From assembly GCA_964007475.1 (NCBI GenBank), contig OZ023273.1, positions 22,617,557 through 22,681,556 on the forward strand: DNA of 64,000 nucleotides. The letters are read 5' to 3'. The notes under the pieces were generated by a model that did no database searches, was not told the origin of the DNA, and saw only the letters and a program-made list of their open reading frames with translations. How positions within the stretch are numbered: position 1 is the stretch's first letter; the number at the start of each line of letters is the position of its first letter. Shown here in pieces: positions 34,701 through 46,036 of the stretch. This DNA comes from Hybos culiciformis (taxonomy: Eukaryota; Arthropoda; Insecta; Diptera; Hybotidae). Position numbers and translations under genes: made by a program.

Positions 34701-35702
34701 GATACGTAAAATTTAAATCTCAATAAATTTATATGTTTTATTAAATTAAATGAAAACATCGCAAATGAAAATATTTATAACGAATTCTAACAATTCAGAA
34801 AACTATGACATAAATCAAAAACTAAATAAATTTGTGCAAAAAAAAGTCTTTAAGAATAACATTATTCCATTCCTTGAAAGTACATTTTTTTTTGTATAAA
34901 ATAAAATAAGTCAAAATCGTTAATGTTCTCGTCTTAAAGACATTATTAAGTACCTACACATTGTACATCTAAATGGAAAAAATTTTCATAACATTGTTAT
35001 TAAAAGCATAATGGAATTTTATTTTATTATGAAAAATGAAACTATAAATTTCTTGTGGTTATTCTAATATTTTGGTTCCAATTTAATTCTTATTCCATAT
35101 CTAATATTTCGAGTGAAGAAAATGTGTATTTCGTCAATTTTCGTTACCTTATCATTTGTTGTTTCAGTAATTCGCGTAAGTAGTTTTTGTTTGTTAAATT
35201 AATAGTACACGACCATACATAGATCACACATCTAGAATAGTCTGCCACAATAACTCATTAATAAAAAAAAGTTCTTTCCAAGTTGTAAAAAGCTGAAACT
35301 GAGACAGAAACAAAAAAGTTCCGAAAATTTATATAAATTCTCAGATTGCGTCGACAAGAAACCTTCTGCGTACGTTAAAAAGACATAAATAATTTTTGAA
35401 CACGTTATAAGCTATTTCCATTTACCTAATAAATCCCACATAAATTCCGATATTTCAGTTGCCGTTTCCATTACATTAAGTGGAATACGAAGTGGAATAT
35501 ATTGACTTTTACAAAATAAATAAATTGAATAATTTTTTTTTATTATGTTTTCATATAAAAAAAAATTTATTTACGTTTTTTTATTTATTTTTTTGACAAA
35601 AAAATTTCTGAGCAACCAAAAAATAATTAAAAAAAAGCACCTAAAAATGTACTTTTTTGCATAAATTATGTACTTTTTTTGATAAATTTGGAATCCGAAC
35701 CC
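31797..35702. other. Gene-free AT-rich DNA
   Basis: No gene was recognised. Frames of 60-90 codons (for example 33667-33939) are lysine/phenylalanine-rich without motifs. A 7-bp repeat (CAGTATT, 3.5 copies) lies near 34531-34554. The segment 35400-35520 shares words such as GTTGCCGTTTCCATTACAT with 51615-51660 and may be an old dispersed repeat. Confidence 0.5.
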
Positions 35703-36162
35703 TACACCCAGAAAAAAAATGCTAGTTAAATTAACAATTTTTAACTGTTTTTAACTGTTAAACAAAAATTGTTGATGTTAAAGAGAAATTTTTTAAATTA
35801 AACTAATAAATATTTGATCTAAGTAAAGATGCTTCTTATTTTAACATTTCATTTTGTTATTTTAAAATGTTTCAAACAGTTATTTAATAAAAGCTGAAAA
35901 TTGTGATTTTAACAACATTAATTGTTATTTTAAATATGTTTCATTCGAAAGAAATAAAATTTTACTATTCTCTCTTTTAAATTAAAAACTCTTCTGTTAT
36001 TATAACAATTACACATTCAATTGTTGATATGACAATAAAAGCTTTTGAAATAATGTTTTTGTTGTTATTTAAAAATGGTACATATAACAATAAAAATTGT
36101 CAAAGTAAATACGGCATTGTTAAAAAAAAAGTTTTGGTTGATTTAAAAAGCTACACTTTTAA

Positions 36163-36255
36163 AATAAATATTTATCTTGTTACATTAAAGAACTCCGCTC
36201 TTAACGAGACAAGTTAAGAGCGGAGTTCTTTAATTTAACAAGATAAATATTTATT
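36163..36255. repeat. Hairpin with 43-bp arms and 7-nt loop
   Basis: Left arm 36163-36205 and right arm 36213-36255 are reverse complements with a single mismatch. The loop is GAGACAA. The inner stem contains AAGAACTCCGCTCTTAAC. An RNA across it would form a long perfect duplex and could be a source of siRNA. It lies inside the TA-flanked TIR element. Confidence 0.93.
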
Positions 36256-36311
36256 ATGTTTATATTACCGAATTTATATTTTCTATTTAATACATTGTTG
36301 TATATTACTGA

Positions 36312-36396
36312 CATAGCTCAGTGGAAGACTCTACATCACATTGAACACAGCGGTTAAGCAACGTCTCGTAGTGATAGTACTTAGATGGGTGACCAA
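36312..36396 (+). other. 5S-rRNA-like Pol III promoter segment (SINE head remnant)
   Basis: After an A-box-like TAGCTCAGTGG, the sequence CGGTTAAGCAACGTC ... GTACTTAGATGGGTGACC closely follows the internal control region of 5S rRNA (TTAAGCAGCGTC ... TAGTACTTAGATGGGGGACC). It is too short and too rearranged to be a 5S gene. It looks like the Pol III promoter of a SINE and is followed directly by an A-rich tail. The match is from memory of 5S consensus. Confidence 0.7.
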
Positions 36397-36397
36397 T

Positions 36398-36650
36398 AAA
36401 AAAAAAACAATAAAAAAACAAAAAAAGACGAAAAAAGCGAAAAAAAAACAAAACCAAACCAAGAAATTAAAAAAAAAAACAAAAAACAAATAAAAAAAAT
36501 AAAAAAAAACAAAAAAAAACAAAAAAAAAACAAAAGAAAAAGAACCAAAAAGAACCAAAAAAAAAACAAAAAAAAGGCGAAAAAAAAAACCAAAAAAAGG
36601 CGAAAAAAATACAAAAACAAACCAAAAAAATAAAAAAACAAAAAACTATT
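36398..36650 (+). repeat. A-rich tract broken by single C or CG
   Basis: About 250 bp of A runs interrupted mainly by C (AAAAAAC, AAACC, GGCG, GACG). It follows the 5S-like segment and could be the expanded tail of a SINE. Phenylalanine-rich minus-strand frames here are translations of this tract and not genes. Confidence 0.85.
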
Positions 36651-36919
36651 TTAAAATAATTATTTCGAATAGTTAATTTAACAGTTTGGCACCGTAACAA
36701 TATATTTTTTTCTCAAACTGCTAAAATTGTTATAATAACAACTTAACATTTTAAATATAACAATTTTGTGTTAATTTTAACAATGTAATATGTCTTTTGA
36801 ATTAACAATTTTTGCAATTTTAATTTAACTATAAACCCTTTTGCGCAAAATCTATAAAGATTTTTTGTTAATTTTACCTATAAAATCTTTTAATTTAACA
36901 ATTTTTTTTTCTGGGTGTA

Positions 36920-38361
36920 ATTTAAGTGGAATTTGAAAAAGGGAAATAGAAATACCGGAATTTATTTTTATATAGGAATTTACCTGAAATATTCCGGAAA
37001 ACTGAATATCCCACAAATATTCCACTAATGGAAATAGGTTATTAGGTATTTAAATATTTTTAATATAAATTATTTTTAGACAAAGAAATCTAAGATAATA
37101 AGGGATTCAGAGTAAAATTATACTGAGAAAAGAGAATTAATGTTTTGATTGGATTCTTCGTAAGTTTTATTTTTGATTTTCTAACGTGTAGTTATTTGGT
37201 GACTACAAAAGACGTACAACATCCCTTTTCAATAAAAAGACACATAGTCTGGCGCCTAAATCAGTCAACTCATTCTATCTTATAAAAGATTTACTGTACT
37301 ACTAATGATAATAATTCAAACATAAATACAAGGTAGAAAGTTAATAATGTAATATGAATATAATTTTTGTTGTGTCAAAATGCATTCTTAGTTACAAGGT
37401 TTTTTTTATTTTCACCAAAAAGATAAAACAAATTATTTTTCCTAGCGACTAAATTTTAACAATGACAAAATTCATTTTCCGAATATTTTCCTTTATTTTT
37501 AAATCTTTAATTAATGAACACCTATGATAAATATAATTTAAGTCAACCGTTTGAGATTGTTTTGTATTTTGCCATTCTGATTTTGTCAGTCGAATTGAAA
37601 ATCGCCCTTAAAAATTAAAATTTTTAATATTAAAATTTACAAAAAAAATCTTAAAATTCCTTTAAATATTTGCAGAGAATTTTCTTTAACTTTCATGAAT
37701 TGAAAAAAAAAAAAATTAATTTTTTATATACTTTACTTATATAATAACAAAAATTTAACTAAGCGTATTATTAAATTTTGATTTCCAGTATATCATCTCA
37801 TTTCATTTTCCTCTTTCTATATTTCTTGGGTGCAAAGTAATTTATGGTTTTTTGTTTAAGAAGTATATAGGTAGGTACGGGTTGTTGATTTTTAATATTA
37901 AGAAAGAAAAAAATAAACTTTTTTAAGTAAAATTTGTCTTCCGTTGAAATCACAGGAAGATTTTGTTGTTCATTTAAAATTTTTAAAAATAAAAGTAAAT
38001 AAATTTTTTCCCGACAGTTGTTTTTTTTTTCCTCAGAACATTCAATTGAATCTTAAATCTCTTGATACATAAATAAAGTATGTAAATAAATTAAACTAAG
38101 AAAAGAAATAAAATCTTTTTATAGGTGTATTCCAACGAAATTATTTTAACAGATCTGTAAGAATTTAAAATCAAAAACAGAGTTTAGAAATAAAAAATAT
38201 TTTTTTTTACAATTTAAGTAAAAAGGTAAATAAATGTTATTTACTTATTCTTTCATTTGTTGAATTCCATATAATGTAGAAAATATTTTAAAGAAAATTG
38301 AAAAAAATAATTTCTTTCGTTATTTTTTTATTGACAACATATTTTCCGTTTTAAATATTAA
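36920..38361. other. Gene-free AT-rich DNA
   Basis: No gene was recognised. The first ~120 bp (GGAATTT, ATTCCGG and CTAATGG words) partly mirror the segment just left of the preceding TIR element, so the element may sit within an older repeat. Confidence 0.5.
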
Positions 38362-38641
38362 TACTAGAGATATTGTCGACGTAATTCACGCGCGTGTACG
38401 CACGTAAAAAATCAAATTGTATGAAAATGTATGAGAGATGTTATAAGCAACGACGTAAAACGTAGCGTACTCACGTAAAATATTTTAACTTTGCCAGTAT
38501 TTACGCCGTAGATTGTCAAAAACATTTCTCTTTTTTTTCGCAAGTGAATGGCGTTGAACATAACAGGTGAAATAAACCAGTTTTTTTACGTGCGTACATG
38601 CGCGTGTACGCGCGTGAATTACGTTGACCATATCTCTACTA
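38362..38641. mobile_element. 276-bp MITE with CG-rich TIRs and TA TSD
   Basis: Terminal inverted repeats of about 31 bp and longer: the left tip is CTAGAGATATTGTCGACG. The right tip read inward is GTAGAGATATGGTCAACG. Both continue into TAATTCACGCGCG and further ACGCACGTAAAAAA. TA flanks both ends (38362-38363 and 38640-38641). The interior (38364-38639) is rich in ACGT/TACG words and has many CpG dinucleotides in an otherwise CpG-poor region. It has no coding capacity, so it would depend on a Tc1/mariner-type transposase. Confidence 0.85.
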
Positions 38642-41600
38642 TAAAGTAAAATTATTTTCTAGTTATCTATCTTTCATTTATAAAATTATCACTTGAGTTA
38701 ATATATCAAGTTATGGATCTTTATAGAGTTGAATATGATACATAAGACATTTATTCAACTAGATTTGACTAACTCAAAATTTATTTATCTGAAATGTTGT
38801 TTCTATTGTTTTATAATCAAAATACTATTTTTACGGATTGAGTATCTAACATTTGAAATTAATTTTTTGTTTAATGTAAATCTAACTTTTTCTAAAGTTC
38901 AAAACTTTGTATGAAATTAATAGAACTAAATTAGATTAGATTAAATTAGATTTTTTTAAATTTTTTTTTTTTAAATTTTTTCTTTTATATTAGGTATGAG
39001 AATTCAATAAAAGTTCAATAAATGTCGCGACAATCAAATAGAATATTGATTATTTATTAAATATGTTTTTTATTTGATTAATGTAATCTTTCATAATTTT
39101 TTTCAAAGCAATTATTAGTTCAACCTGAATAAAAAGTGTGATAACTTTTTATATTTTTAATTTTGATCCTTCTTTACTTTTTTTTTATAGAGGATTATGT
39201 TAACTTATTTTGACAATAATTATTTCATATTTTATTTTTAAATAAAAACATTAAAAGATGCGTAATAAAAGTTTTACTAAAACTTTTAAATTCTCTTCCT
39301 GTATTTCCGGTTAAAAGTTTGACTAATGATGCATATTTTCAGGATAATACCTAAAATAAAATATAATTATTTTTATCATAATTCAATTTTGATTCCTTTT
39401 TTTTTTAGTGCTTGGACTCTTATTTTCAACTATATATTTTAACAAGTTTTGATGAATCAACTTTTAGCAAATTACCTTATCCCTCGTTATTCTCGTTTTC
39501 TACAGGATGCAGAATGTTTAAAAAAAAAATTCTTTTATTCCATCCGTTACCAACTTACACAAAATTATAACTAAAACTTATTCTTTATAATAATTTTTGA
39601 AAAGTTTTCTGAATTAGTTTTTCCATTAAGATAATGATGAAAAATTTTCATTTTGAAAAAAAGAAAATAAGATGAAATCCGTTTGAGATTTAATTAGGTT
39701 TTCACTTAAATGTTGCTGGAGAATATTAAAAATAATATAAAATAATAATAAGAAAATAAAATACCGCAGGACAATAATTTTATGGTACTTAAGCGTTTTG
39801 TTTAACTGCGGTTAAGGCAACGAATAAATCAATAATTCATAGAATCCGGTAATGATGCAATAAGGTTTTCGTTGTTCATGATCAAAAGTAGATTAATCGA
39901 TTAACACATTAAGACGATTAATTTTTTTATAAACATATGTACTATTATACGGTATAACTAAAATATTCTGTATATTAAAATAGTTTTTAATTCTATTTAT
40001 TAAATTTACAAACAAGCAATTAAAATAAGATAAAATCAAATTAAATATTTTAAATTTATTTACCCATAAAATTTTTCTTTTATATATATTTAAATATATA
40101 TTTAAATGAAAATTCTTCTTTCTTGAGATTAAAATAGAAGCTGTGAAAGGTATTTGGACCACATTTCATTTCAAATTTAATTAAAAACTTTTTCTTTTGT
40201 GAAAATTCTTAGCTGGTCGTTATTGAAAATTAAACTATATATATATAAAATTTCTTCAAAGATTCTTATTAATTTGATTATGTTGTGTGCTGATTTTCTT
40301 GTGACCAAATTCAGCTGTTAACTTTTAACAATTTTTTTTTGTTTTAAATAAAAAATTTAAAACAAAAACTTTTTTTTTTTGAAAACTACTACATCAATCA
40401 ATAATATATAACCAATATAAAATCGTTTGTAACAAATCATCTCCTTTCTTTCGGGGCTCTTTCTGATTCTGGTTTTATTTTAGACCCGGTGGATGGCGTT
40501 GGAGTCAAGTTATTAACAAAATTCTTATTTTCAGTGCCATTTGACTGCAATTCCGAATATAAGTACATATATATAATTATGTTATTTTAAATTTTTTAAT
40601 CTATGGATAGACTCGATAGGCTGCCCTGAGGTGAAGTTATTTTGAATTTTCTTATTTACGGAGCGATTTTAAATGGTGTTGGAGTTCGAATAATAATAAT
40701 GAATTTTCAAATTTATTGGGCAATTATTGGAAATCTATGGCTTGGACCTGGAAAAAAAATATTACATACGTGGCATATCTCCGTGTCGGAATGCCAGCAG
40801 ATTTATTCATTTACTGCAACAATAATGAAACAAAAAATTGTTCACTCTTTGGCATTATAATTTTCAATTAATGTTAAGAGTTTTTTAAATGTAAGATTCA
40901 TGAAAAAATCTTTGAAGACAAATCTTTTCTATAAAGGTCAAGTTGCTCAAAAATTATAAATATCTGAAACTAAACCCAATACACTTACATAGTGAAACGA
41001 TACTCTCATTGATGTTGAAATTCAAAATACTTTTTCCGATATCATATACCTACAAAAATATGACGTTTACGAGATCTTACAAAAAAATATTTTAAAGTAG
41101 GAAGTAAGGAAACTTTTAAACATTATAAAATTTGACTGTGTTATAAAAGAAATTAAATTATTCTGCTGGATAAAGAAATTTTAGAAAAAAATGAAATGAA
41201 AAGGGTTGATAATGTTCAATGAATGGAAATCAATTGACACAAAACTTTTTCATCAAAAAAAAAAACTTTTTAATTTTTTTTATTATAATTTTATATCCCA
41301 CTTCATGTTCAAACGATGGAGGTTTAAGAGCAAAAATTAAATTTTATTGAGAAAAAAAAAATAAAAAATTACTGGCATCAGAATTTATGTTCAAAACTTT
41401 TAGATTCTTTGAAGTGTTATTATAGTATAGAGACTGATCTATCACAAGAACATATTTAAACCTAACTTTTTTTATGAATATTTCAATAATTTTTTTAAAT
41501 TAAATATTTTCTAGAAAAAGTTCTTATTTCATTTATTTGGGCCCATTATAGTTATTAAAAGAATTTATTTTCGATGTTAAAAGGGCCGTAATTTTGTAAA

Positions 41601-42048
41601 ATACAAACGGAAATATATGTCTTCTGAAACATTTAACTATGTTATATCATTATATAAAGAAGAAATATCAGACCTAATGTAAATCCTTCAACAAAGTAGC
41701 ATATTTTTGACAAAGTAACTAAAATTACTTTTATTTTCCATTTTCTACAGGGTCATAATTTAAAAGTCATTTTATCAAAAAAAAATTTAGTATTATTATA
41801 ATGGTAGATATTATTTTTTTATAAAATAATTATTTATACCATTATTTTAAAATTGAAAAATAATTATAATAAAAGAAAATATTTTTTTTTTTTATAAATT
41901 TTAATTTTCAAATTATTGAGTCTTTTGACTAAGAAAGTATTTTTATAACTGAATTAAAATTATTATATATATTGTAACAATAATTAAAATGGAAACATGA
42001 TTAAAACTTAGAATTAATAAAAATGAACTGTAAATGAACCACTACAAT
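38642..42048. other. Gene-free AT-rich DNA
   Basis: No gene was recognised. The stretch 40440-40860 is less A/T-biased and contains an acceptor-like TTTTATTTTAG before ACCCGGTGGATGGCG near 40486. The open frame there (72 codons, 40642-40860) has no motif, and I could not connect it to other exons. The region 41400-42048 may include the 3' LTR of the next element, but its boundaries could not be fixed. Confidence 0.45.
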
Positions 42049-42059
42049 ACCCCCCTACC
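42049..42059 (-). promoter_or_regulatory. Polypurine tract of LTR element 2
   Basis: The minus strand reads GGTAGGGGGGT just past the end of pol, and the following bases TATTGTAG could begin the 3' LTR. The run of six G is exceptional in this AT-rich setting. Confidence 0.65.
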
Positions 42060-42069
42060 AGATAAAGAA

Positions 42070-45000
42070 TTATAAAGAAAAAGAAACTTTAGGTATTGTA
42101 GATGGAAGTGAATGTTGTGGTGAAGGAGAAAAGTGTGCAGGTTTTAAATGATCTATTGAAATATGTTTAATTTTACCATTAAAATTAATTTTGAAAAATT
42201 TATCGAAACGTTGAAGGACTTCAAAAGGACCTTCATAAGGTGGATCTAAAATTTTTTTGTTATGTGATTTGACAAAAACAAATTTGCTTGAAAGTAAATC
42301 ATTCGGAATATATAATTTATTATAAGATTTATTCTTAGTTGGAACTGGACGAATATGTCTAAAATTTGAACGTAATTGAGAAACTAATTGTGAATGATCT
42401 AAAGTTTGAGAATTATTTGAAACGAAAAATTCACTAGGAACACGAATATTTTCACCGTAAACTAATTCAGCAGGTGAATATTTAAGATCTTCTTTAACTG
42501 CGGTTCTAAAACCAAGAAGAATAATATAAATTTCATCATGCCAGTTAATAGTGTTGCAACGAGCTCTCAAAGATGATTTAAGTTGGCGATGAAAACGTTC
42601 TACTAAACCATTTGATTGTGGATGATAAGAAGTAGTTCTAATTTTATGAGTACCTAATAATTTGGATAATTCTGCAAATAATTTTGATTCAAATTGACTA
42701 CCTTGGTCGGTTGTTAAAGATAATGGAACGCCAAAACGAGAAATATATTGATTAAAAAAGGTATGAGCAATAGTAGTAGAAGTCATATCAGAAATAGGAT
42801 AAGCTTCAGGCCAACGGGTAAAACGATCAACAATGGTTAAAATGTATGAACATCCTTTAGATGGAGGTAGAGGACCAACAATATCCATATGAATATTTTG
42901 AAATCTACCTGAAGGAAGCGGAAAAGTACCAGAAAAGGGTTTAGTATGACGATAAATTTTAGCTTTTTGACAATTTATACAATTTGTAGACCACTGATTG
43001 ATATTGAGATTCATAAATGGCCAAAAATATTTAGTTGAGATAATTTTTCGTGTAGCACGAATACTGGGATGAGATAAATTATGTAAAGAATCAAAAATGA
43101 TTTTACGGAATGAAAATGGAATATACGGTCGAGGTCTGTTTGTGGAAATTTCACACCAAAGTTTGGTTTTTGAATTTGATAAAGTAAGTTGTTGAAGAAT
43201 AAATTTTGAATTATTTTTAGGCGAAGTTAAAAGTTGTTGAAGTTCGGGATCAGAATTTTGTTGTTGAGCAATAGTAATAAGATCAAATTTAGAAGTGATT
43301 TCAGATGCGTTTATGGAATCTTCAATTCGAGAAAGAGTATCAGCAATGATGTTGTCTTTACCTTTAATGTGACGAATGTCTGAGGTAAATTGAGCAATAT
43401 AATCCAAATGACGTGCTTGGCGCGGACTGCGTTCAGCTTTGGATGATAAAGCGAAAATAAGAGGTTTATGATCTGTAAAAACTGTAAATTCGTTGCCTTC
43501 TAAGAATGATCGAAAATGTTTGATAGATGAATAAATTGCTAAAAGTTCTCTGTCAAAAGCGGAATATTTCTTTTCAGTATCAGAAAGTTTTTTTGAAAAG
43601 AAAGCAATAGGTAAACTATTATTATTATTAATTTGTTGAAGAACTGCTCTAACTGCTACATTAGAAGCATCAACAGTTAATGTAAATGGTTCATTTTCAA
43701 TAGGAAAAATTAATAAAGAAGTTTCAGATAGTTTCTGTTTAATTTGATTGAAATTTACATTACAAAATTCAGGCCAAGAAAAAGGAATTTTTGAAGATTT
43801 CTTTTGATTAGTTAATTTTGTAAGGTGATCATAAATAGGTGCAAGTAAATGAGCTAATGATGGTATGAATCTATGATAATAATTCACCATTCCAACAAAT
43901 TGTTGAATATGTTTAATTGAAGAAGGTGTAGGAAAATCTGAAATAATTTTGACACGATTAGATGAAGGAATGTAACCATTAGGAGAAATTTTGTGACTGA
44001 GAAAGTCGAGTTCTTTTACACCGAAAACACATTTTGAAGGTTGAATAGTTAAGCCGTAATCAGTTAGTCTTTGAAATAATAATTCTAAATGTAATTTATG
44101 ATCTTCATCAGATTTGCTAAAAATTAAAATATCATCTAAATAAACATAAAGGAAATCTAAACCATGAGTAACTTCATTCATAAATCTTTGAAAAGATTGA
44201 GCAGCATTTCTTAAACCAAAAGGCATGCGCGGAAATTCAAAAAGGCCGAAAGGAGTAATAATAGCAGTTTTATGAATGTCTTCTTCTGCAATTGGAATAT
44301 TATGATAAGCTCTAACTAGGTCAATTTTTGAAAATATTGTACAACCATGTAAATTTAAAATAAAATTTTGAATGTGTTGAATAGGATAACGATCGGGAAC
44401 TGTAACAAGATTTAGTTGGCGATAATCACCACAAGGTCTCCAGTTGTTATCATTCTTAGGAACCATATGAAGTGCTGATGAAACTGGAGAAGATGAAGGT
44501 CTACAAATTCCCATTTGTAACATGTGTTCGAATTCGGTTTTAGCAATTTTAAGTTTTTTAGCATCTAATCTTCTAGGTTTGGTAAAAGGTAAATTACCTT
44601 TAGTTAAAATGTGATGTTTAACATTGTGTTTAGTGGGTTTATCGAATTGAGGAGTAGAAATTAATTCAGGAAATTTTTTAAGAATGTTAGAAAAAGAATT
44701 TGAATTTTTAATAGAATAAAGTTTGGGAGAAAGCGAATTATCAAATTTTGAAAAACAATTAACAGATAAAGATGTTTGAGAATCTACTAATTTTTTGTTT
44801 TTTAAATCGACGGATAAACCGAATTTAGATAAAAAATCAGCTCCAATGATTGGTTTTTTAACATCTGCTATAGTGAAAATAAAATTAAATGGACGACGAA
44901 GATTAAAATTAATTTTTAAAAGTTTTGTACCAAAAGTATTTATAATAGTTCCATTTGCTGCAGATAATTCGAAAGTAGGATTTTTTTTAAAAAGCCCAAA

Positions 45001-45126
45001 AACAGTGTTAGGAATGACGGAAATATCTGCCCCAGTATCAATTAAAAAATTAAGATTATTTTCTTTATCATATAAAAATAAACGATGTGATTTAACTGAT
45101 AATGGGGGTTTATTTAGTTTTTTGAA
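42070..45126 (-). CDS. Pol polyprotein (PR-RT-RNaseH-integrase)
   Basis: The frame is open from just after an in-frame TAG at 45127-45129 to the stop at 42070-42072, about 1018 codons with no break. It is read by -1 frameshifting from gag. An aspartic protease motif LIDTGADIS lies about 45 residues in. RT follows, with [10 protein letters not shown] and the catalytic YLDDIL. RNase H has TVDAS, the E of DRELLAI, TDHKPL and ADTLSR; the usual AVGAVLQ reads AVRAVLQ here. Integrase has an HHCC finger, then D in MDIVG, D in TDQGSQF and E in LVERFHR with 35 residues between the last two. The C-terminal PPYEGPF module ends the protein. An ATG at 44523 lies within RT and is not the true start. The intact frame suggests recent activity. 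Confidence 0.93.
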   Translation of the reverse strand, partial: FKKLNKPPLSVKSHRLFLYDKENNLNFLIDTGADISVIPNTVFGLFKKNPTFELSAANGTIINTFGTKLLKINFNLRRPFNFIFTIADVKKPIIGADFLSKFGLSVDLKNKKLVDSQTSLSVNCFSKFDNSLSPKLYSIKNSNSFSNILKKFPELISTPQFDKPTKHNVKHHILTKGNLPFTKPRRLDAKKLKIAKTEFEHMLQMGICRPSSSPVSSALHMVPKNDNNWRPCGDYRQLNLVTVPDRYPIQHIQNFILNLHGCTIFSKIDLVRAYHNIPIAEEDIHKTAIITPFGLFEFPRMPFGLRNAAQSFQRFMNEVTHGLDFLYVYLDDILIFSKSDEDHKLHLELLFQRLTDYGLTIQPSKCVFGVKELDFLSHKISPNGYIPSSNRVKIISDFPTPSSIKHIQQFVGMVNYYHRFIPSLAHLLAPIYDHLTKLTNQKKSSKIPFSWPEFCNVNFNQIKQKLSETSLLIFPIENEPFTLTVDASNVAVRAVLQQINNNNSLPIAFFSKKLSDTEKKYSAFDRELLAIYSSIKHFRSFLEGNEFTVFTDHKPLIFALSSKAERSPRQARHLDYIAQFTSDIRHIKGKDNIIADTLSRIEDSINASEITSKFDLITIAQQQNSDPELQQLLTSPKNNSKFILQQLTLSNSKTKLWCEISTNRPRPYIPFSFRKIIFDSLHNLSHPSIRATRKIISTKYFWPFMNLNINQWSTNCINCQKAKIYRHTKPFSGTFPLPSGRFQNIHMDIVGPLPPSKGCSYILTIVDRFTRWPEAYPISDMTSTTIAHTFFNQYISRFGVPLSLTTDQGSQFESKLFAELSKLLGTHKIRTTSYHPQSNGLVERFHRQLKSSLRARCNTINWHDEIYIILLGFRTAVKEDLKYSPAELVYGENIRVPSEFFVSNNSQTLDHSQLVSQLRSNFRHIRPVPTKNKSYNKLYIPNDLLSSKFVFVKSHNKKILDPPYEGPFEVLQRFDKFFKINFNGKIKHISIDHLKPAHFSPSPQHSLPSTIPKVSFSL

Positions 45127-46036
45127 CTATCTAAATTTGTAGATTTGTTGAATTTACAAGGTGATTTACAACGTGAAGCATTATTACCAAAATTGAAATG
45201 ATACCAACAAAAATCTGTATGATTCTGATTATTGTTTTTATTACTATTACGAGAAGAAGATCTAGACCGAGAATCGCGATTATAAGATCTTGAATGAGAA
45301 TCATGATTAGAAATTGTTAAATCTGATAAAATTTTTTTAAGTTCAGTCAATTGTTTTTCTATATTAATAATACGTAAATTTGTTTCATAATTTGAATTTT
45401 GAATAGCGGAAACTTGGGAAAATGTTAAAGAATTTTGTGAAGATAATAAAGAATTTGGAATGGAAGGAGATGTTGAAGAATTTAGTGATGAAATATTATT
45501 AAAATGAGAAACTTCCCAAATTTTGTCTGCTAAAATTAAAAGATTATCTATATTATCAATATTAGAACTAACTAAAGCAATATTTAAATTTGCTGGAAGT
45601 TTTCTCATCCACAGTGATTTTAATAAATTTGTTCCTACGGATGAAGTAGTTCCAGCTAAGAATTCCATGGAATGATAAAATTCTGAAGGTTTACGATCTC
45701 TTCTTCTAAACGTTTTTCTTCGCTTATAGCGTAACGTTTTAAAAGAATTTCTTTTATAGAATTGTATTTATTATTGTCAGGAGGATTTCGAAGAAAAGTT
45801 AAAATGGTTTGAATGACTTCTTGAGGTAAAACCGATATTACATGGTCGTATTTTGTATTGTCAACCGTAATTCGTTTAGAATTAAATTGAGCTTCAATTA
45901 AAATAAACCAGGCTTCTGGACAAGAAGTCCAAAATTGTGGTATATTAACTGTAGCAGCATCGATGGTAGAAGTATTTGAAACATTATTTGAAAGAATAGG
46001 ATCATTAACGGAGGAAGTAGAATTTGATGGATTCAT
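45114..46036 (-). pseudogene. Gag with one frameshift
   Basis: The probable start is the ATG at 46036 (MNPSNST). The first part reads to about 45700 and has the CsRn1 Gag N-terminal pattern (PQFW ... AWFILIEAQF ... YAISEEKRLEE). The second part continues in another frame from about 45698 to TAA at 45114-45116 (DRKPSEFYHS, LAG, WMRKLPANL, an RS-rich stretch, then the finger CWYHFNFGNNASRCKSPC). At the junction the residues usually found between KRLEE and DRKPS appear missing, so a small deletion is likely. Without a restoring change, neither full Gag nor the Gag-Pol fusion would be made. Confidence 0.85.
45117..45123 (-). promoter_or_regulatory. -1 ribosomal frameshift site AAAAAAC
   Basis: On the sense strand the heptamer A AAA AAC lies in the gag frame directly before the gag stop TAA. 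The pol frame opens only at the codon 5' of the heptamer (after TAG), so the two frames overlap by about 12 nt and share essentially just this site. A shift of -1 here joins Gag to Pol. I did not test for a downstream pseudoknot. Confidence 0.85.

Larger units (their letters stand above)
35703..36919. mobile_element. TA-flanked TIR element with Pol III-like core
   Basis: The ends are mirror images: CACCCAGAAAAAAAATG at 35705 and the reverse complement of CACCCAGAAAAAAAAATTG ending at 36917, each followed inward by TTAAATTAA. Both ends sit next to TA (35703-35704 and 36918-36919), the duplication expected for Tc1/mariner-like movement. The 1213-bp element has no transposase. Its halves are rich in TAACAATT-type words. 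The centre holds a long hairpin, a 5S-rRNA-like segment and an A/C tract, each listed separately. It may be a MITE that captured a SINE, or a single family that always has this make-up. Confidence 0.8.
42049..46036 (-). mobile_element. Ty3/gypsy element of CsRn1-like type
   Basis: The minus strand carries gag (frameshifted), a -1 slippery site, a full-length pol frame and a polypurine tract at 42049-42059. The CHCC Gag finger (C-x2-H-x9-C-x3-C) and the pol wording around [16 protein letters not shown] are hallmarks of the CsRn1 clade rather than mdg1/412. I could not find LTRs or the tRNA-Trp primer site usual for that clade, so the outer limits are unknown. The listed span covers only the recognised internal part. 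The gag side opens into low-complexity TTGAATAAT repeats. Confidence 0.85.

Noticed and set aside
36312..36396. 5S rRNA gene
   Set aside because: Only the internal promoter part resembles 5S rRNA. The ends and overall fold are missing and an A-rich tract follows.
36331..36700. Overlapping phenylalanine-rich frames of 75-86 codons on the minus strand
   Set aside because: They are translations of the A/C-rich tract in all three frames and so carry no coding signal.
44795..45142. 115-codon plus-strand frame
   Set aside because: Antisense shadow of the protease region of the CsRn1-like pol.
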